NCBI GenBank assembly: GCA_937908275.1
Contig: CALERA010000162.1
Location: 1-15,645, forward strand
DNA from: an uncultured Desulfarculaceae bacterium
GTDB taxonomy: Bacteria > Desulfobacterota > Desulfarculia > Desulfarculales > Desulfarculaceae
DNA: 15,645 nucleotides
Reading direction: 5' to 3'
Made by a program: the position numbers and the translations under genes. Shown in pieces: positions 1-7,057 of this stretch (position 1 is the stretch's first letter; the number at the start of each line of letters is the position of its first letter). The notes under the pieces were generated by a model. It searched no databases. It was given only the letters and a program-made list of their open reading frames with translations, and had not been told where the DNA came from.

Positions 1-606
1 GGTCCGGGCGGCTCCTTCGCCCCGCCCCAGGGCTTGCGTCCGGCCGAGCCGGCCGGACACCCCGCCGCCGGGTATGGCCCCGCGCCGCAGGCCCCTTACG
101 GACCTCAGTTCGGGCCGGCCCCCGCCTTCCAGCCCGGTCCGCAATACTACGCCCCCCCGTCGCCCGCGCCCCATGCGGCCCAGCCGGGAGGCCCCTTCGC
201 CCCGTCCTATTTCCAGGCCGGCGCGCCCCAGGGACCCCCGTTCGGCGGTTTCGCCGCCGGCGGACCCCAGCCCGGCCCGGACGGCGGCCACGCCCCGGGG
301 TCGTGCGGCTGCGGCCGTCACGAGTCCGGACCCGGCGCCCAGGCCGGCCCGCCCCACCCGGGGATGGACAAGATGTTCGGCCTGATGGGCGAAATCATGA
401 ACGGCACCGCCACCCCCGCCAGCTTCGGCAGCCTCCTGTCCGGCTGCTCCGAGCAGTTCTGGAAAGGCCTCCTGGTGGGCGCCGGCGTGACTTTCCTGCT
501 GACCAGCCCCGCGGTGCGCGAGAGCATCGGCGGCGCCTTCGGCTCCCTGTTCGGTTTCATGGGCGGCCAGGCCGCATCCACCGCCAACGAGGAAAGCGAG
601 AAGTAG
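1..606 (+). CDS. Pro/Gly-rich protein with C-terminal hydrophobic module, ferrosome-cluster type (5' truncated)
   Basis: The frame is open from base 1 with no convincing start, so the gene begins upstream; a TTG at 34 is only an internal option. About 201 residues are visible. Residues 1-100 are low-complexity, rich in Pro, Gly, Ala, Tyr and Gln, with a recurring GGxFAP motif (bases 10-24 and 187-204), and probably disordered. A Cys/His cluster, SCGCGRH, lies at residues 101-107 and could bind metal. The C-terminal part, about residues 153-186, is a Gly-rich hydrophobic stretch with the core KGLLVGAGVTFLL followed by SPAVRE. The same core occurs in the protein at 1051-1383. The next gene starts 2 bases after the stop, so this is an operon member. 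Inference: a small ferrosome-associated membrane protein (FezA/FezC-like). I cannot assign which Fez protein from sequence alone. Confidence 0.75.
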   Translation, partial: GPGGSFAPPQGLRPAEPAGHPAAGYGPAPQAPYGPQFGPAPAFQPGPQYYAPPSPAPHAAQPGGPFAPSYFQAGAPQGPPFGGFAAGGPQPGPDGGHAPGSCGCGRHESGPGAQAGPPHPGMDKMFGLMGEIMNGTATPASFGSLLSGCSEQFWKGLLVGAGVTFLLTSPAVRESIGGAFGSLFGFMGGQAASTANEESEK

Positions 607-608
607 GC

Positions 609-1031
609 ATGAACCAGATGCACCAAGGCAATCCAGGCCAGGTCGCTCCCTATTCCGCCACGACTCCGGGCCCGCGTCCCTATTGGCTGGCCGCCGGAGT
701 GGGGGCCTTGCTGGGCGCGGCCGGCGCCGCGGCCAAGAACGCCCGGCTGTGCCAGCAGGGCAAGCTGGACGGCGGCGGGGCGGTGCGCGACACCCTCAAG
801 GAGGCCGCCGGCCTGGGCCTGGCGGCCGCGGCCGGGGTGGCGGCGGGCCAGGCCCTGCGCCTGGCGGGTCTGGCCGGGCTCCTGGGCGTCGCCGCCGTGG
901 CCTCCGGGGCCAAGTATCTGTGGGACTCGGCGCTCCAGAAAAGTGAAGCCCCCCTCCCCGCCGCCGCCTGCTGCGACGAGCCCACCGCGACCGCCGCGCC
1001 CGCCAAGGCCGGCAAGGCAAAGAAAAACTAG
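609..1031 (+). CDS. MamC/Mms13-like small membrane protein
   Basis: A 140-aa protein starting at ATG 609, two bases after the upstream stop; a purine-rich stretch (GAGGAAAG) in the end of the previous gene can serve as ribosome site, and the second ATG at 618 is an alternative. Residues 1-25 are a polar, Pro/Gln-rich leader. Residues 26-45 and about 68-101 are hydrophobic Gly/Ala-rich segments; between them lies a short polar loop. The core resembles the magnetosome protein MamC (Mms13) as I recall it: AAKNARL (41-47), then G(K/x)xxG, a DTxKEAAGxGLA stretch (61-72) and AKYxWD (101-106) occur in the same order and spacing. MamC has two helices around a loop that contacts magnetite. The loop Asp (D61) is kept; the nearby loop Glu of MamC is replaced by Gly. 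The tail has a Cys pair (121-122) and is Lys-rich. Resemblance is from memory, without an alignment. Confidence 0.8.
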   Translation: MNQMHQGNPGQVAPYSATTPGPRPYWLAAGVGALLGAAGAAAKNARLCQQGKLDGGGAVRDTLKEAAGLGLAAAAGVAAGQALRLAGLAGLLGVAAVASGAKYLWDSALQKSEAPLPAAACCDEPTATAAPAKAGKAKKN

Positions 1032-1050
1032 GCAGGAGGGAGACCCAGCC

Positions 1051-1383
1051 ATGCACCAATACGGAAATCCGGCCGAGACCTGGCAGCGGACCCATCCCGC
1101 GGCCGCGTCCTATTACGGGACCGACCAGGGCTGGCAGCCCGCCCCGGCCGCAAGCTCCCCCGGAAGCTGGTTCGCCTTTCGTGATCCCTGCTACCTCAAG
1201 GGAATCCTGCTGGGGGCCGGGGTGGCCCTGGTCCTGGCCAATCCCCAGGTGCAGAAAGCCCTGGTGCGGGGGGCCATGAAACTCTGGACCGGCATGCAGT
1301 GCGCCGTGGAGGAGGTCAAGGAGCAGATCGAGGACATCAAGGCCGAGATCAGCCTGGGCAAGCCCGGGCCCGAGACGGATTGA
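1051..1383 (+). CDS. Small protein with the GAGV hydrophobic module, ferrosome-cluster type
   Basis: A 110-aa protein from ATG 1051 with a strong ribosome site (AGGAGGG, 1034-1040). Longer versions of this frame have no such site. Residues 1-40 are polar and rich in Pro, Ala, Tyr, Trp and Gln. Residues 48-79 carry the hydrophobic core YLKGILLGAGVALVL followed by NPQVQK, matching the module in the first gene (KGLLVGAGV...SPAVRE). Residues 85-102 form a charged amphipathic helix (EEVKEQIEDIKAEI), probably a short coiled coil. Such a pattern, a Gly-zipper membrane helix followed by N/S-P-x-V and a charged helix, recalls YtxH-like and Fez small proteins. Placement between a MamC-like protein and a FezB-like ATPase supports a structural role on an iron compartment membrane (inference). 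Confidence 0.8.
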   Translation: MHQYGNPAETWQRTHPAAASYYGTDQGWQPAPAASSPGSWFAFRDPCYLKGILLGAGVALVLANPQVQKALVRGAMKLWTGMQCAVEEVKEQIEDIKAEISLGKPGPETD

Positions 1384-1423
1384 CAGCCCGGTCGCGGGTC
1401 GCGGATCGATTACTTCAAGCCAA

Positions 1424-1454
1424 GGGCGGGACGCGGGGTCGCCCGCGCCCGCCC
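1424..1454 (+). promoter_or_regulatory. Strong intercistronic hairpin
   Basis: GGGCGGG (1424-1430), a bulged A, and CGCGGG (1432-1437) pair exactly with CCCGCG (1442-1447) and CCCGCCC (1448-1454), leaving a 4-base loop. The 13-bp GC stem is not followed by a U tract on the + strand, so a normal Rho-independent terminator is unlikely. It may stabilise the upstream mRNA or reduce read-through between the small-protein genes and the ATPase genes. Confidence 0.55.
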
Positions 1455-1484
1455 GAGCCAAAAAGCGGGACGTGGAGATCGATG

Positions 1485-1506
1485 CCGGACGGATGGCTCC
1501 GTCCGG
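1485..1506 (+). promoter_or_regulatory. Second intercistronic hairpin
   Basis: CCGGACGGA (1485-1493) is a perfect inverted repeat of TCCGTCCGG (1498-1506) around the tetraloop TGGC. It ends 27 bases before the ATG at 1534 and 16 bases before the GGGAG ribosome site. It could be an operator, an RNA stem or part of an attenuator together with the hairpin at 1424-1454. Confidence 0.45.
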
Positions 1507-1533
1507 GCCACCCCCGCGCCAAGGGAGCGCGGC

Positions 1534-1734
1534 ATGCGCAGCGAGCAGATGATCCTGGTCCAGCAACGCGGCTGGGCCAAGACCGGCATGGCCCTGGCCC
1601 TGGGGGCTCTGGTGGCCACGGCCTTCATGAACACCCCCCGCGCCCGGGGATGGCACCTGTTGTCCGGCGGGGCGCTGGTGGGCCTGTCCATCTGGCACCA
1701 CACCCTGTATCCCGCGCGGGGGAGAAGATACTAG
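1534..1734 (+). CDS. 66-aa two-helix membrane protein of the ferrosome-type cluster
   Basis: Starts at ATG 1534 with GGGAG (1523-1527) seven bases upstream and ends two bases before the ATPase start; the TAGGCATG junction is identical to the one between the first two genes. Two hydrophobic segments are visible, about residues 14-32 (GWAKTGMALALGALVATAF) and 40-56 (WHLLSGGALVGLSIW), joined by a short basic loop (NTPRARG) and followed by HHTLYP and a basic tail. That makes it a helical hairpin protein. I do not recognise the family. Tight coupling to the ATPase suggests that it works with it, for example as a small subunit or a compartment membrane protein (inference). Confidence 0.75.
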   Translation: MRSEQMILVQQRGWAKTGMALALGALVATAFMNTPRARGWHLLSGGALVGLSIWHHTLYPARGRRY

Positions 1735-1736
1735 GC

Positions 1737-3947
1737 ATGGTCTGGCGTTGGAGCCTGTCGGGGGAGCCCGAGGTCGTTCACCAGACCCCGGAACGCTTCC
1801 GCCTGAAACACAAGATGCTGCAGGACCCGGCCCTGGACCCCTCCTTCCTGGAGGCCCTCTTGTGCGGGATTCCGGGAGTGAAAAGCGTCCGGGTCAATCC
1901 CCGGGCTGCCAGCCTGGTGGTCTGCCACCAGGAGGGGCGGGAAACCCTGTCCGCGGTGCTGGACTGCCTGGGAGCCCTGCCCCCCGAGGCCTTCCGTCCC
2001 GGGCACGGCCAGGGCCAGGGCGACTTGGCCGACGTGGCCGGCCTGGCCGTCCTGGCCCTGGCCGCCCCCCGGCTCTCGCCCCCCCTGGGCGGCCTGCTCT
2101 CGACCCTGGCGGCCCTGCCGGTGATGCTGGGAGGACTGGAGACCCTGATCGGACGCGGGCTGAAGGCGGAAGTGCTGGACGCCGCGGCGGTGCTCTCGTC
2201 CCTGCTGCGCCGCGACTATTCCACCAGCAACGCCATCGTGGCCCTGCTGGCCTTGGGCCGTCACCTGGAGCGCACCAGCCGGGAGAAGTCCACCGACCTG
2301 CTGAAAAGCCTGCTCAGCCCCCAGGAGGGCGAGGTTTCGGTGGCCACCGAGGCGGGCGAGATCCGGCTGCCGCTGGCCCGGCTGGAGGTGGGCCAGGTGG
2401 TGATCTGCGGGCCGGGCGACAAGATTCCGGTGGACGGCCTGGTGGTGAGCGGCGAGGCCGAGGTCAACCGCAGCGCGCTCACCGGCGAGTCTCAGCCCAT
2501 CCACGCCGAGCCCGGCTGCCGCTTGACCAGCGGGGCGGTGGTGGAGGACGGCCGTCTGGGCATCAAGGCCGAGAAGGTCGGCTCCCAGACCGCCATGGCC
2601 CATCTGGGCAGGTACCTGGAGACCTCCCTGCGTCACCGGAGCGCGCCGGAGTTGCGCTCGGCCCGGTTGGCCGACCGCCTGGCCCCCTTGGGCCTGGGGT
2701 TGGCCTTGCTGCTGTTCCTGGCCAGCGGCGATCTGCGGCGCTCGGTGGCGGTGCTCACCGTGGATTACGGCTGCGCCTTGAAGCTGGCCGCCCCGGTGGC
2801 GGTCAAGACCAGCATGTTCAACGCCGGCCGCCACGGGGTTCTGATCAAGGGCGCTCCGGCCCTGGAGGCCCTGGCCTCGGTGGACGCGGTGGTCTTCGAC
2901 AAGACCGGCACCCTCACCACCGGCGACCTGGAGGTCACCGACGTGCTGCCCTTGGACGACCTGGACCAGGCCCAACTCCTGGCCCTGGCCGCCGGGGCGG
3001 AGCAGCATTACGGCCATCCCCTGGGCAAGGCGGTGGTGCGGGCCGCGCGGGAGCGCGGTCTGACCCCGCCCGCCCTGACCCAGGCCGATTTCATCGTGGC
3101 CCACGGGGTCAGCGCCTTTGTCGACGGCGAGCGGGTCATGGTGGGCAGCCGCCATTTCATAGAGGAGGACGAGGGCATCGACTGCTCGCGGGTGAGCGAG
3201 GCCGCGGACCGGCTCTGGCGATCGGGGAAGTCCATCCTCTATGTCGCCCACGAACACCATTTGGAGGGGCTCATCGCCCTCAAGGACCACCTGAGACCAG
3301 AGGCCGCCACGGTGTTGGCCGGGCTCAAGCGGGCCGGAGTGGCGGAGCTGGTGGTCCTGACCGGAGACCATCCCCAGACCGCCCAGGCCCTCCACCGCCA
3401 GTTGCCGGTCCTGGACCGCGTGCACTGGGAGCTCAAGCCCGAGGACAAGGCCCGGATCGTGGAGGAGATGAAGGCCGCCGGCCGCACCGTGGCCTTCGTG
3501 GGAGACGGAGTCAACGACGCCCCGGCCCTGATCCGGGCCGACGTGGGCGTCTCCATGCCCGACGGCTCGGACCTGGCCCGCGACACGGCTCAGGCCATTC
3601 TCCTGTCCGACAACCTGGAGGGCCTGTTGACCGCCCGGGAGATCAGCCTGCGCTCGGGGAGGGTCCTGGAGAACACCTTCCGGGCCACCCTGGGGCTCAA
3701 CTCGGCCATCATGCTGGCCGCCGCCACCGGCCGCCTGCGCCCCCTGACCGCCGCCCTCTGGCACAACCTGACCACCATCGGCATCCTGGGCTACGCCGCC
3801 GCAGCCGGACTACAGACCCCGCGGCCGGAGCCGGTCCGCTCCCCTCCGCCGGCCCGGAGCCGGCGGCGTGGGCGGCCGGAGGAGCTTGGAACGCCCGCTC
3901 CCGCGGCCCAGACGGCGGCGGATCCGGCGGGAGATGGAGACCGCTAA
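1737..3947 (+). CDS. fezB: P1B-type metal ATPase, FezB-like (ferrosome iron transporter)
   Basis: A 736-aa P-type ATPase from ATG 1737 (GGGGGAG at 1718-1724). Residues about 20-85 form a heavy-metal-associated-like fold lacking CxxC. Helices follow around 98-185. The catalytic core is complete: actuator TGES (249-252), phosphorylation motif DKTGTLT (D388), nucleotide-binding HP in GHPLG, a TGD motif, and hinge GDGVND (589-594). The membrane ion-site motif is YGCALK (Cys346) rather than CPC, CPH, SPC or TPC. The last 50 residues are Pro/Arg-rich and probably disordered. FezB of the ferrosome operon is described as a P1B-6 ATPase; absence of CPx and of the Cys metal-binding domain, together with the small hydrophobic proteins upstream and feoAB downstream, fits this class. 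P1B ATPase is near certain; FezB is inferred mainly from context. Expected role: loading iron into ferrosome vesicles. Alternative: another atypical P1B ATPase for Fe, Mn or Co. Confidence 0.85.
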   Translation: MVWRWSLSGEPEVVHQTPERFRLKHKMLQDPALDPSFLEALLCGIPGVKSVRVNPRAASLVVCHQEGRETLSAVLDCLGALPPEAFRPGHGQGQGDLADVAGLAVLALAAPRLSPPLGGLLSTLAALPVMLGGLETLIGRGLKAEVLDAAAVLSSLLRRDYSTSNAIVALLALGRHLERTSREKSTDLLKSLLSPQEGEVSVATEAGEIRLPLARLEVGQVVICGPGDKIPVDGLVVSGEAEVNRSALTGESQPIHAEPGCRLTSGAVVEDGRLGIKAEKVGSQTAMAHLGRYLETSLRHRSAPELRSARLADRLAPLGLGLALLLFLASGDLRRSVAVLTVDYGCALKLAAPVAVKTSMFNAGRHGVLIKGAPALEALASVDAVVFDKTGTLTTGDLEVTDVLPLDDLDQAQLLALAAGAEQHYGHPLGKAVVRAARERGLTPPALTQADFIVAHGVSAFVDGERVMVGSRHFIEEDEGIDCSRVSEAADRLWRSGKSILYVAHEHHLEGLIALKDHLRPEAATVLAGLKRAGVAELVVLTGDHPQTAQALHRQLPVLDRVHWELKPEDKARIVEEMKAAGRTVAFVGDGVNDAPALIRADVGVSMPDGSDLARDTAQAILLSDNLEGLLTAREISLRSGRVLENTFRATLGLNSAIMLAAATGRLRPLTAALWHNLTTIGILGYAAAAGLQTPRPEPVRSPPPARSRRRGRPEELGTPAPAAQTAADPAGDGDR

Positions 3948-3982
3948 CCCTTGACTGGCACGGCCAGGATAAGGATTCCGAC

Positions 3983-4207
3983 ATGACCTTGGATATTTTG
4001 CGGCCCGGCTCCCAGTGCCGGGTGCTGGGGCTCACGACCGCGGGCAATCTGGGACAGCGCCTGATGGACCTGGGTTTCCATCCCGGCGTCGAGTTGAGGG
4101 TCATCCGCAACGCCCCCCTGCTGGACCCCCTGGAGGTTGAGATGCTCGGATACTGCATCAGCCTGCGCCACAACGAAGCCAGCTTCGTGGAGGTCGAACA
4201 CCTATGA
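3983..4207 (+). CDS. feoA: Ferrous iron transport protein A
   Basis: A 74-aa SH3-like FeoA protein from ATG 3983, with AAGGA (3971-3975) as ribosome site and 35 bases after the ATPase stop. Family features visible: a Leu-rich start (MTLDILRPG), the central LTTAGNLGQRLMDLGFHPG motif typical of FeoA, a second strand region with VIRNAPLLDPLEVEMLG, and a final ISLRHNEASFVEVEH. FeoA is a small cytosolic partner required with FeoB for Fe(II) uptake. Its TGA overlaps the FeoB ATG (ATGA at 4204-4207), so the two are translationally coupled. No separate promoter is convincing in the 35-base gap; expression is probably shared with the upstream genes. Confidence 0.95.
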   Translation: MTLDILRPGSQCRVLGLTTAGNLGQRLMDLGFHPGVELRVIRNAPLLDPLEVEMLGYCISLRHNEASFVEVEHL

Positions 4208-6666
4208 GCGGCGGCGTGCTGGTGGCCCTGGCCGGCCAACCCAACTCCGGCAAGTCCACCATCTTCAACCTCCTGACCGGCGCCCGTCAGTTCGTGGCCA
4301 ACTATCCCGGCGTCACCGTCGAGAAGAAGGTCGGCTACTTCTCCCGGGGCGAGAACCGGGTGGAGCTGGTGGACCTTCCCGGCACCTACAGCCTCACCTC
4401 CTATTCCATGGAGGAGCGGGTGAGCCGGGACTTCGTCCTGGGCAGCCAACCCTCGGCGGTGGTCAACGTCGTGGACGCCTCCAATCTCCGCCGCAGCCTG
4501 TATCTCACCTTCCAGCTCCTGGAGATGGATTGCCCGCTCATCCTGAACCTCAACATGATCGACGTTGCCAAGAGCAAGGGCATGGAGATCGATCTGGAGG
4601 AGCTGGAACGGCGGCTGGGGGTGCCGGTGGTGACCAGCGACGGCAAGCGGGGCAAGGGGCGCGAGGAACTGGCCGAGGCCATCACCCGGCCCAGCCCGGC
4701 CAGGGGCCTGCGGATTGATTACGGACCCTTGGAGCCGGCCCTGCGTCGTCTCCAAAAGCTGTTGGAGGCTCAGCCCAGGCTGGTGGGGCGCTGCCCCTTC
4801 CGCTGGCTGGCGGTCAAGCTCCTGGAGGGCGACCCCGAAGCCCTGGCCATGGCCCGGGAGGGCGCCGATGACTGGCGGGAGGTGGAGGCGCTTCTGGACA
4901 AGGAAAGGGAGTCCTTCAGCCAGGAGTTCGTCCAGCCGCCCTTCCGGCACATCGCCTTCCGCCGCCACCAGGCCGCCGAGGCCATCGGCCAGGCCGTGAT
5001 CAAGACCACCCACGCCGCGCGCAAGGATTTCACCGACCGGGCCGACCGGCTGCTTTGCCACCGCCTGACCGGGCCGCTCATCATGTGCGGGGTCTTCTAC
5101 CTGCTCTTCGAGCTGGCGGTGAACCAGGGCGGGCGCCTGGCCGCCCTCATCACCCCCTATCTGGGCCAAATGCAACGGTTTCTGGAAGGCTTTCTGCCCG
5201 CGGCCGGATACCTGGAGGAACCGCTGCTCACCTCCCTGGCCAGTTGGTTCATGACCAGCATCAACGCCCTGCTGGTCTACATCCCCCAGTTCTTCATCCT
5301 CTTCTCCCTCATCGCCATCCTGGAGGACGTGGGCTACATGCCGCGCATGGCCTTCATGCTGGACCGGATTTTCCGGCGTTTCGGCCTGCATGGCAACTCC
5401 ACCCTGCCCTACATCCTGGGAGGCATCTATGTGGGCGGCTGCGCCGTGCCCGGGGTCATGTCCTGCCGGGCGATACCGGACGAGCGGGCCCGCCTGGCCA
5501 CCATCCTCACCGTGCCCTTGATGAACTGCCTGGCCAAGACGGCCTTCTACATCATGCTGGTGGACGCCTTTTTCCCCCAGCAGAAGGCCGGCGCCATGTT
5601 CTTCATCTCCACCATAACCCTGCTGACGGCCCTGCCCATCGCGCGCCTGCTGACCATGACCGTGTTGCGGGGGCGCGAGACCGCGCCCTTCATCATGGAA
5701 ATGCCCTCCTATCATCTGCCCTCGCCTCGCGGGGTCCTGATCCGGGCCGTGGAGCGGATCACCACCTACATCCGCAAGGTCATGACCATCGTGGCCTCGG
5801 TGGCGGTGGTGATCTGGGTGCTGCTGCAATTCCCGGGGGTGTCGGCCCCGCGCATGGAGGAGCACGCCGCCCGGGCGCAGACCCAGGTGAGCCAGTTCCT
5901 GGCCGCCATCGACGGCACCCCACTGGCGGCCAAGGTCAAGGACATGGACCAGGTCACCGCGTTGCTGACCCTGCGCGAGCAGTACCGGGCGGACAAGGCC
6001 GGCGCGGCCGGCGACGCCGAGGCCTCGCGGATGGTGGACCAGCGATACCGGGAGCAGGACCCGGATTTTCTGGCCGCCTTTCAGGACCGGCGCGCCAAGA
6101 CCTACCGCGCCCTGGACAAGCTGCGCAAGGAGCGCGCCGACCTTTGGCGCGAGATCAAGCAAGAGCGCATCGACAACAGCATCCTGGGCTGGCTGGGCCA
6201 CGCCCTGGTGCCCATCTCGCGCTGGGCCGGATTCGACTGGCGGATCAACGTGGCCATGCTCAGCTCCTTCGCCGCCCGCGAAAGCGCCACCGCCACTTTC
6301 TCCGCCTTGTACGGCATCGGCGGCGGAGGACAGAGTCTGGGCGCCAGCATGGGAGAGTCCTCCGGCGACGGCCAGGCCATCACCGCCCTGAACGCCACCG
6401 CCCTGATGCTGTTCATGGCTCTTTTCCCGCCCTGCCTGGCCACCACCATCATGGTGAGGGTGGCCACCGGGCGCCTGAAATGGATGCTCTTTTCCTTTGC
6501 CTATCCCAGCGCCCTGGGTCTGGGCGCGGCCAGCCTGGTCTTCACCGGCGGCGGCGCCCTGGGCCTGGATGGCTGGCAGGCCATGTGGGCCTATTACGCC
6601 CTGGCCGCTGGATTCGCATTGCTGGTGGGCCTGATTCCGGAAAGGTCCGCCATCACCAACACTTAG
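4204..6666 (+). CDS. feoB: Ferrous iron transport protein B
   Basis: An 820-aa FeoB, overlapping feoA by four bases. The N-terminal G domain shows G1 GQPNSGKST (11-19), G2-region NYPGVTVEKK (33-42), G3 DLPG (57-60) and G4 NMID (117-120). A helical GDI-like region follows to about residue 285. The membrane part starts near LLCHRLTGPLIM and includes the conserved GGIYVGGCAVPG stretch, with its Cys in the proposed pore, and FDWRINVAMLSSFAARES near the C-terminus. Between two membrane segments, about residues 546-656, there is a long charged, helix-rich soluble insert (HAARAQTQVSQFLAAID to WREIKQERIDNS), longer than in the E. coli protein as I know it. FeoB imports Fe(II) across the inner membrane under low-oxygen conditions. 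No Fur box was found; control may lie upstream of the window. Confidence 0.97.
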   Translation: MSGGVLVALAGQPNSGKSTIFNLLTGARQFVANYPGVTVEKKVGYFSRGENRVELVDLPGTYSLTSYSMEERVSRDFVLGSQPSAVVNVVDASNLRRSLYLTFQLLEMDCPLILNLNMIDVAKSKGMEIDLEELERRLGVPVVTSDGKRGKGREELAEAITRPSPARGLRIDYGPLEPALRRLQKLLEAQPRLVGRCPFRWLAVKLLEGDPEALAMAREGADDWREVEALLDKERESFSQEFVQPPFRHIAFRRHQAAEAIGQAVIKTTHAARKDFTDRADRLLCHRLTGPLIMCGVFYLLFELAVNQGGRLAALITPYLGQMQRFLEGFLPAAGYLEEPLLTSLASWFMTSINALLVYIPQFFILFSLIAILEDVGYMPRMAFMLDRIFRRFGLHGNSTLPYILGGIYVGGCAVPGVMSCRAIPDERARLATILTVPLMNCLAKTAFYIMLVDAFFPQQKAGAMFFISTITLLTALPIARLLTMTVLRGRETAPFIMEMPSYHLPSPRGVLIRAVERITTYIRKVMTIVASVAVVIWVLLQFPGVSAPRMEEHAARAQTQVSQFLAAIDGTPLAAKVKDMDQVTALLTLREQYRADKAGAAGDAEASRMVDQRYREQDPDFLAAFQDRRAKTYRALDKLRKERADLWREIKQERIDNSILGWLGHALVPISRWAGFDWRINVAMLSSFAARESATATFSALYGIGGGGQSLGASMGESSGDGQAITALNATALMLFMALFPPCLATTIMVRVATGRLKWMLFSFAYPSALGLGAASLVFTGGGALGLDGWQAMWAYYALAAGFALLVGLIPERSAITNT

Positions 6667-6684
6667 ACAAGGAGGTACGAAGCC

Positions 6685-7005
6685 ATGAAAAAACTGGTCC
6701 TGGCCGCCACGGTGGCGGCGATGACCCTGGGGCTGGGCGCGCTGGCCTGGGCTCATTCCCCGGTCTGCACCTGCTACGACGGCGGAGACGGCTCCATCAC
6801 CTGCGAGGGCGGCTTCAGCGATGGCTCCTCGGCCGCGGGCGTGGTGATGTACGTGCAGGACGGCTCCGGCAAGGAGTTGCTCAAGGGCGCCATGAACAAG
6901 GACAGCGAGTTCACCTTCAAGAAACCGGCCGGCGATTACCAGGCGGTTTTTGACGCCGGCGAGGGGCACAAGGTGGTGATCCAGGGCAAGGACATCGTGC
7001 GCTAG
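6685..7005 (+). CDS. Small secreted Cys-containing protein downstream of FeoB
   Basis: A 106-aa protein from ATG 6685 with an excellent ribosome site, AAGGAGGT (6669-6676), 18 bases after feoB. Residues 1-23 are a classical signal peptide (MKKLVLAATVAAM, Ala-rich end ALAWA), with likely cleavage before His24. The mature part starts HSPVCTCYDGGDG with Cys28, Cys30 and Cys40, then a beta-rich segment (VVMYVQDGSGKELLKG, FTFKKPAGDYQAVFD, HKVVIQGKDI), which resembles a small Ig-like/carboxypeptidase-regulatory fold. I do not recognise a named family. Its position inside the iron unit and ahead of the terminator suggests a periplasmic metal-binding or sensing accessory of FeoB (inference). Confidence 0.85.
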   Translation: MKKLVLAATVAAMTLGLGALAWAHSPVCTCYDGGDGSITCEGGFSDGSSAAGVVMYVQDGSGKELLKGAMNKDSEFTFKKPAGDYQAVFDAGEGHKVVIQGKDIVR

Positions 7006-7013
7006 ACGCCGCG

Positions 7014-7043
7014 GCGCCCGCTGGATCCTGGGCGGGCGCTTTT
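7014..7043 (+). terminator. Rho-independent terminator ending the iron operon
   Basis: GCGCCCGC (7014-7021) and GCGGGCGC (7032-7039) form a perfect 8-bp GC stem around a 10-base loop, followed directly by TTTT (7040-7043). It begins nine bases after the stop at 7005. Confidence 0.85.
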
Positions 7044-7057
7044 CGGTGGATCAATAG

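Noticed and set aside
34..606. TTG at 34 as the true start of the first gene
   Set aside because: The frame is open to the window edge and the same Pro/Gly-rich composition, including a GGSFAP motif, continues upstream of it.
1381..1533. Possible selenocysteine read-through of the TGA at 1381-1383 into the 66-aa gene, since the frame stays open and selC is present
   Set aside because: The intervening sequence is Arg/Pro-rich, forms strong hairpins, and the downstream gene has its own ribosome site; nothing suggests a Sec active site.
1731..3764. Long minus-strand frame opposite the ATPase
   Set aside because: Low-complexity Gln/Gly/His-rich product with no motifs; the plus strand has the full set of P-type ATPase motifs.
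3951..3979. TTGACT before feoA as a promoter
   Set aside because: No acceptable -10 box at normal spacing, and a start there would fall too close to or inside feoA. A sigma-54 reading of TGGCAC also lacks the -12 element.
3709..6969. Very long minus-strand open frame (over 1000 codons) antisense to feoAB
   Set aside because: It is His/Gly/Gln-rich without recognisable domains and mirrors the codon bias of the certain genes feoA, feoB and fezB on the plus strand; such shadows are normal in GC-rich DNA.
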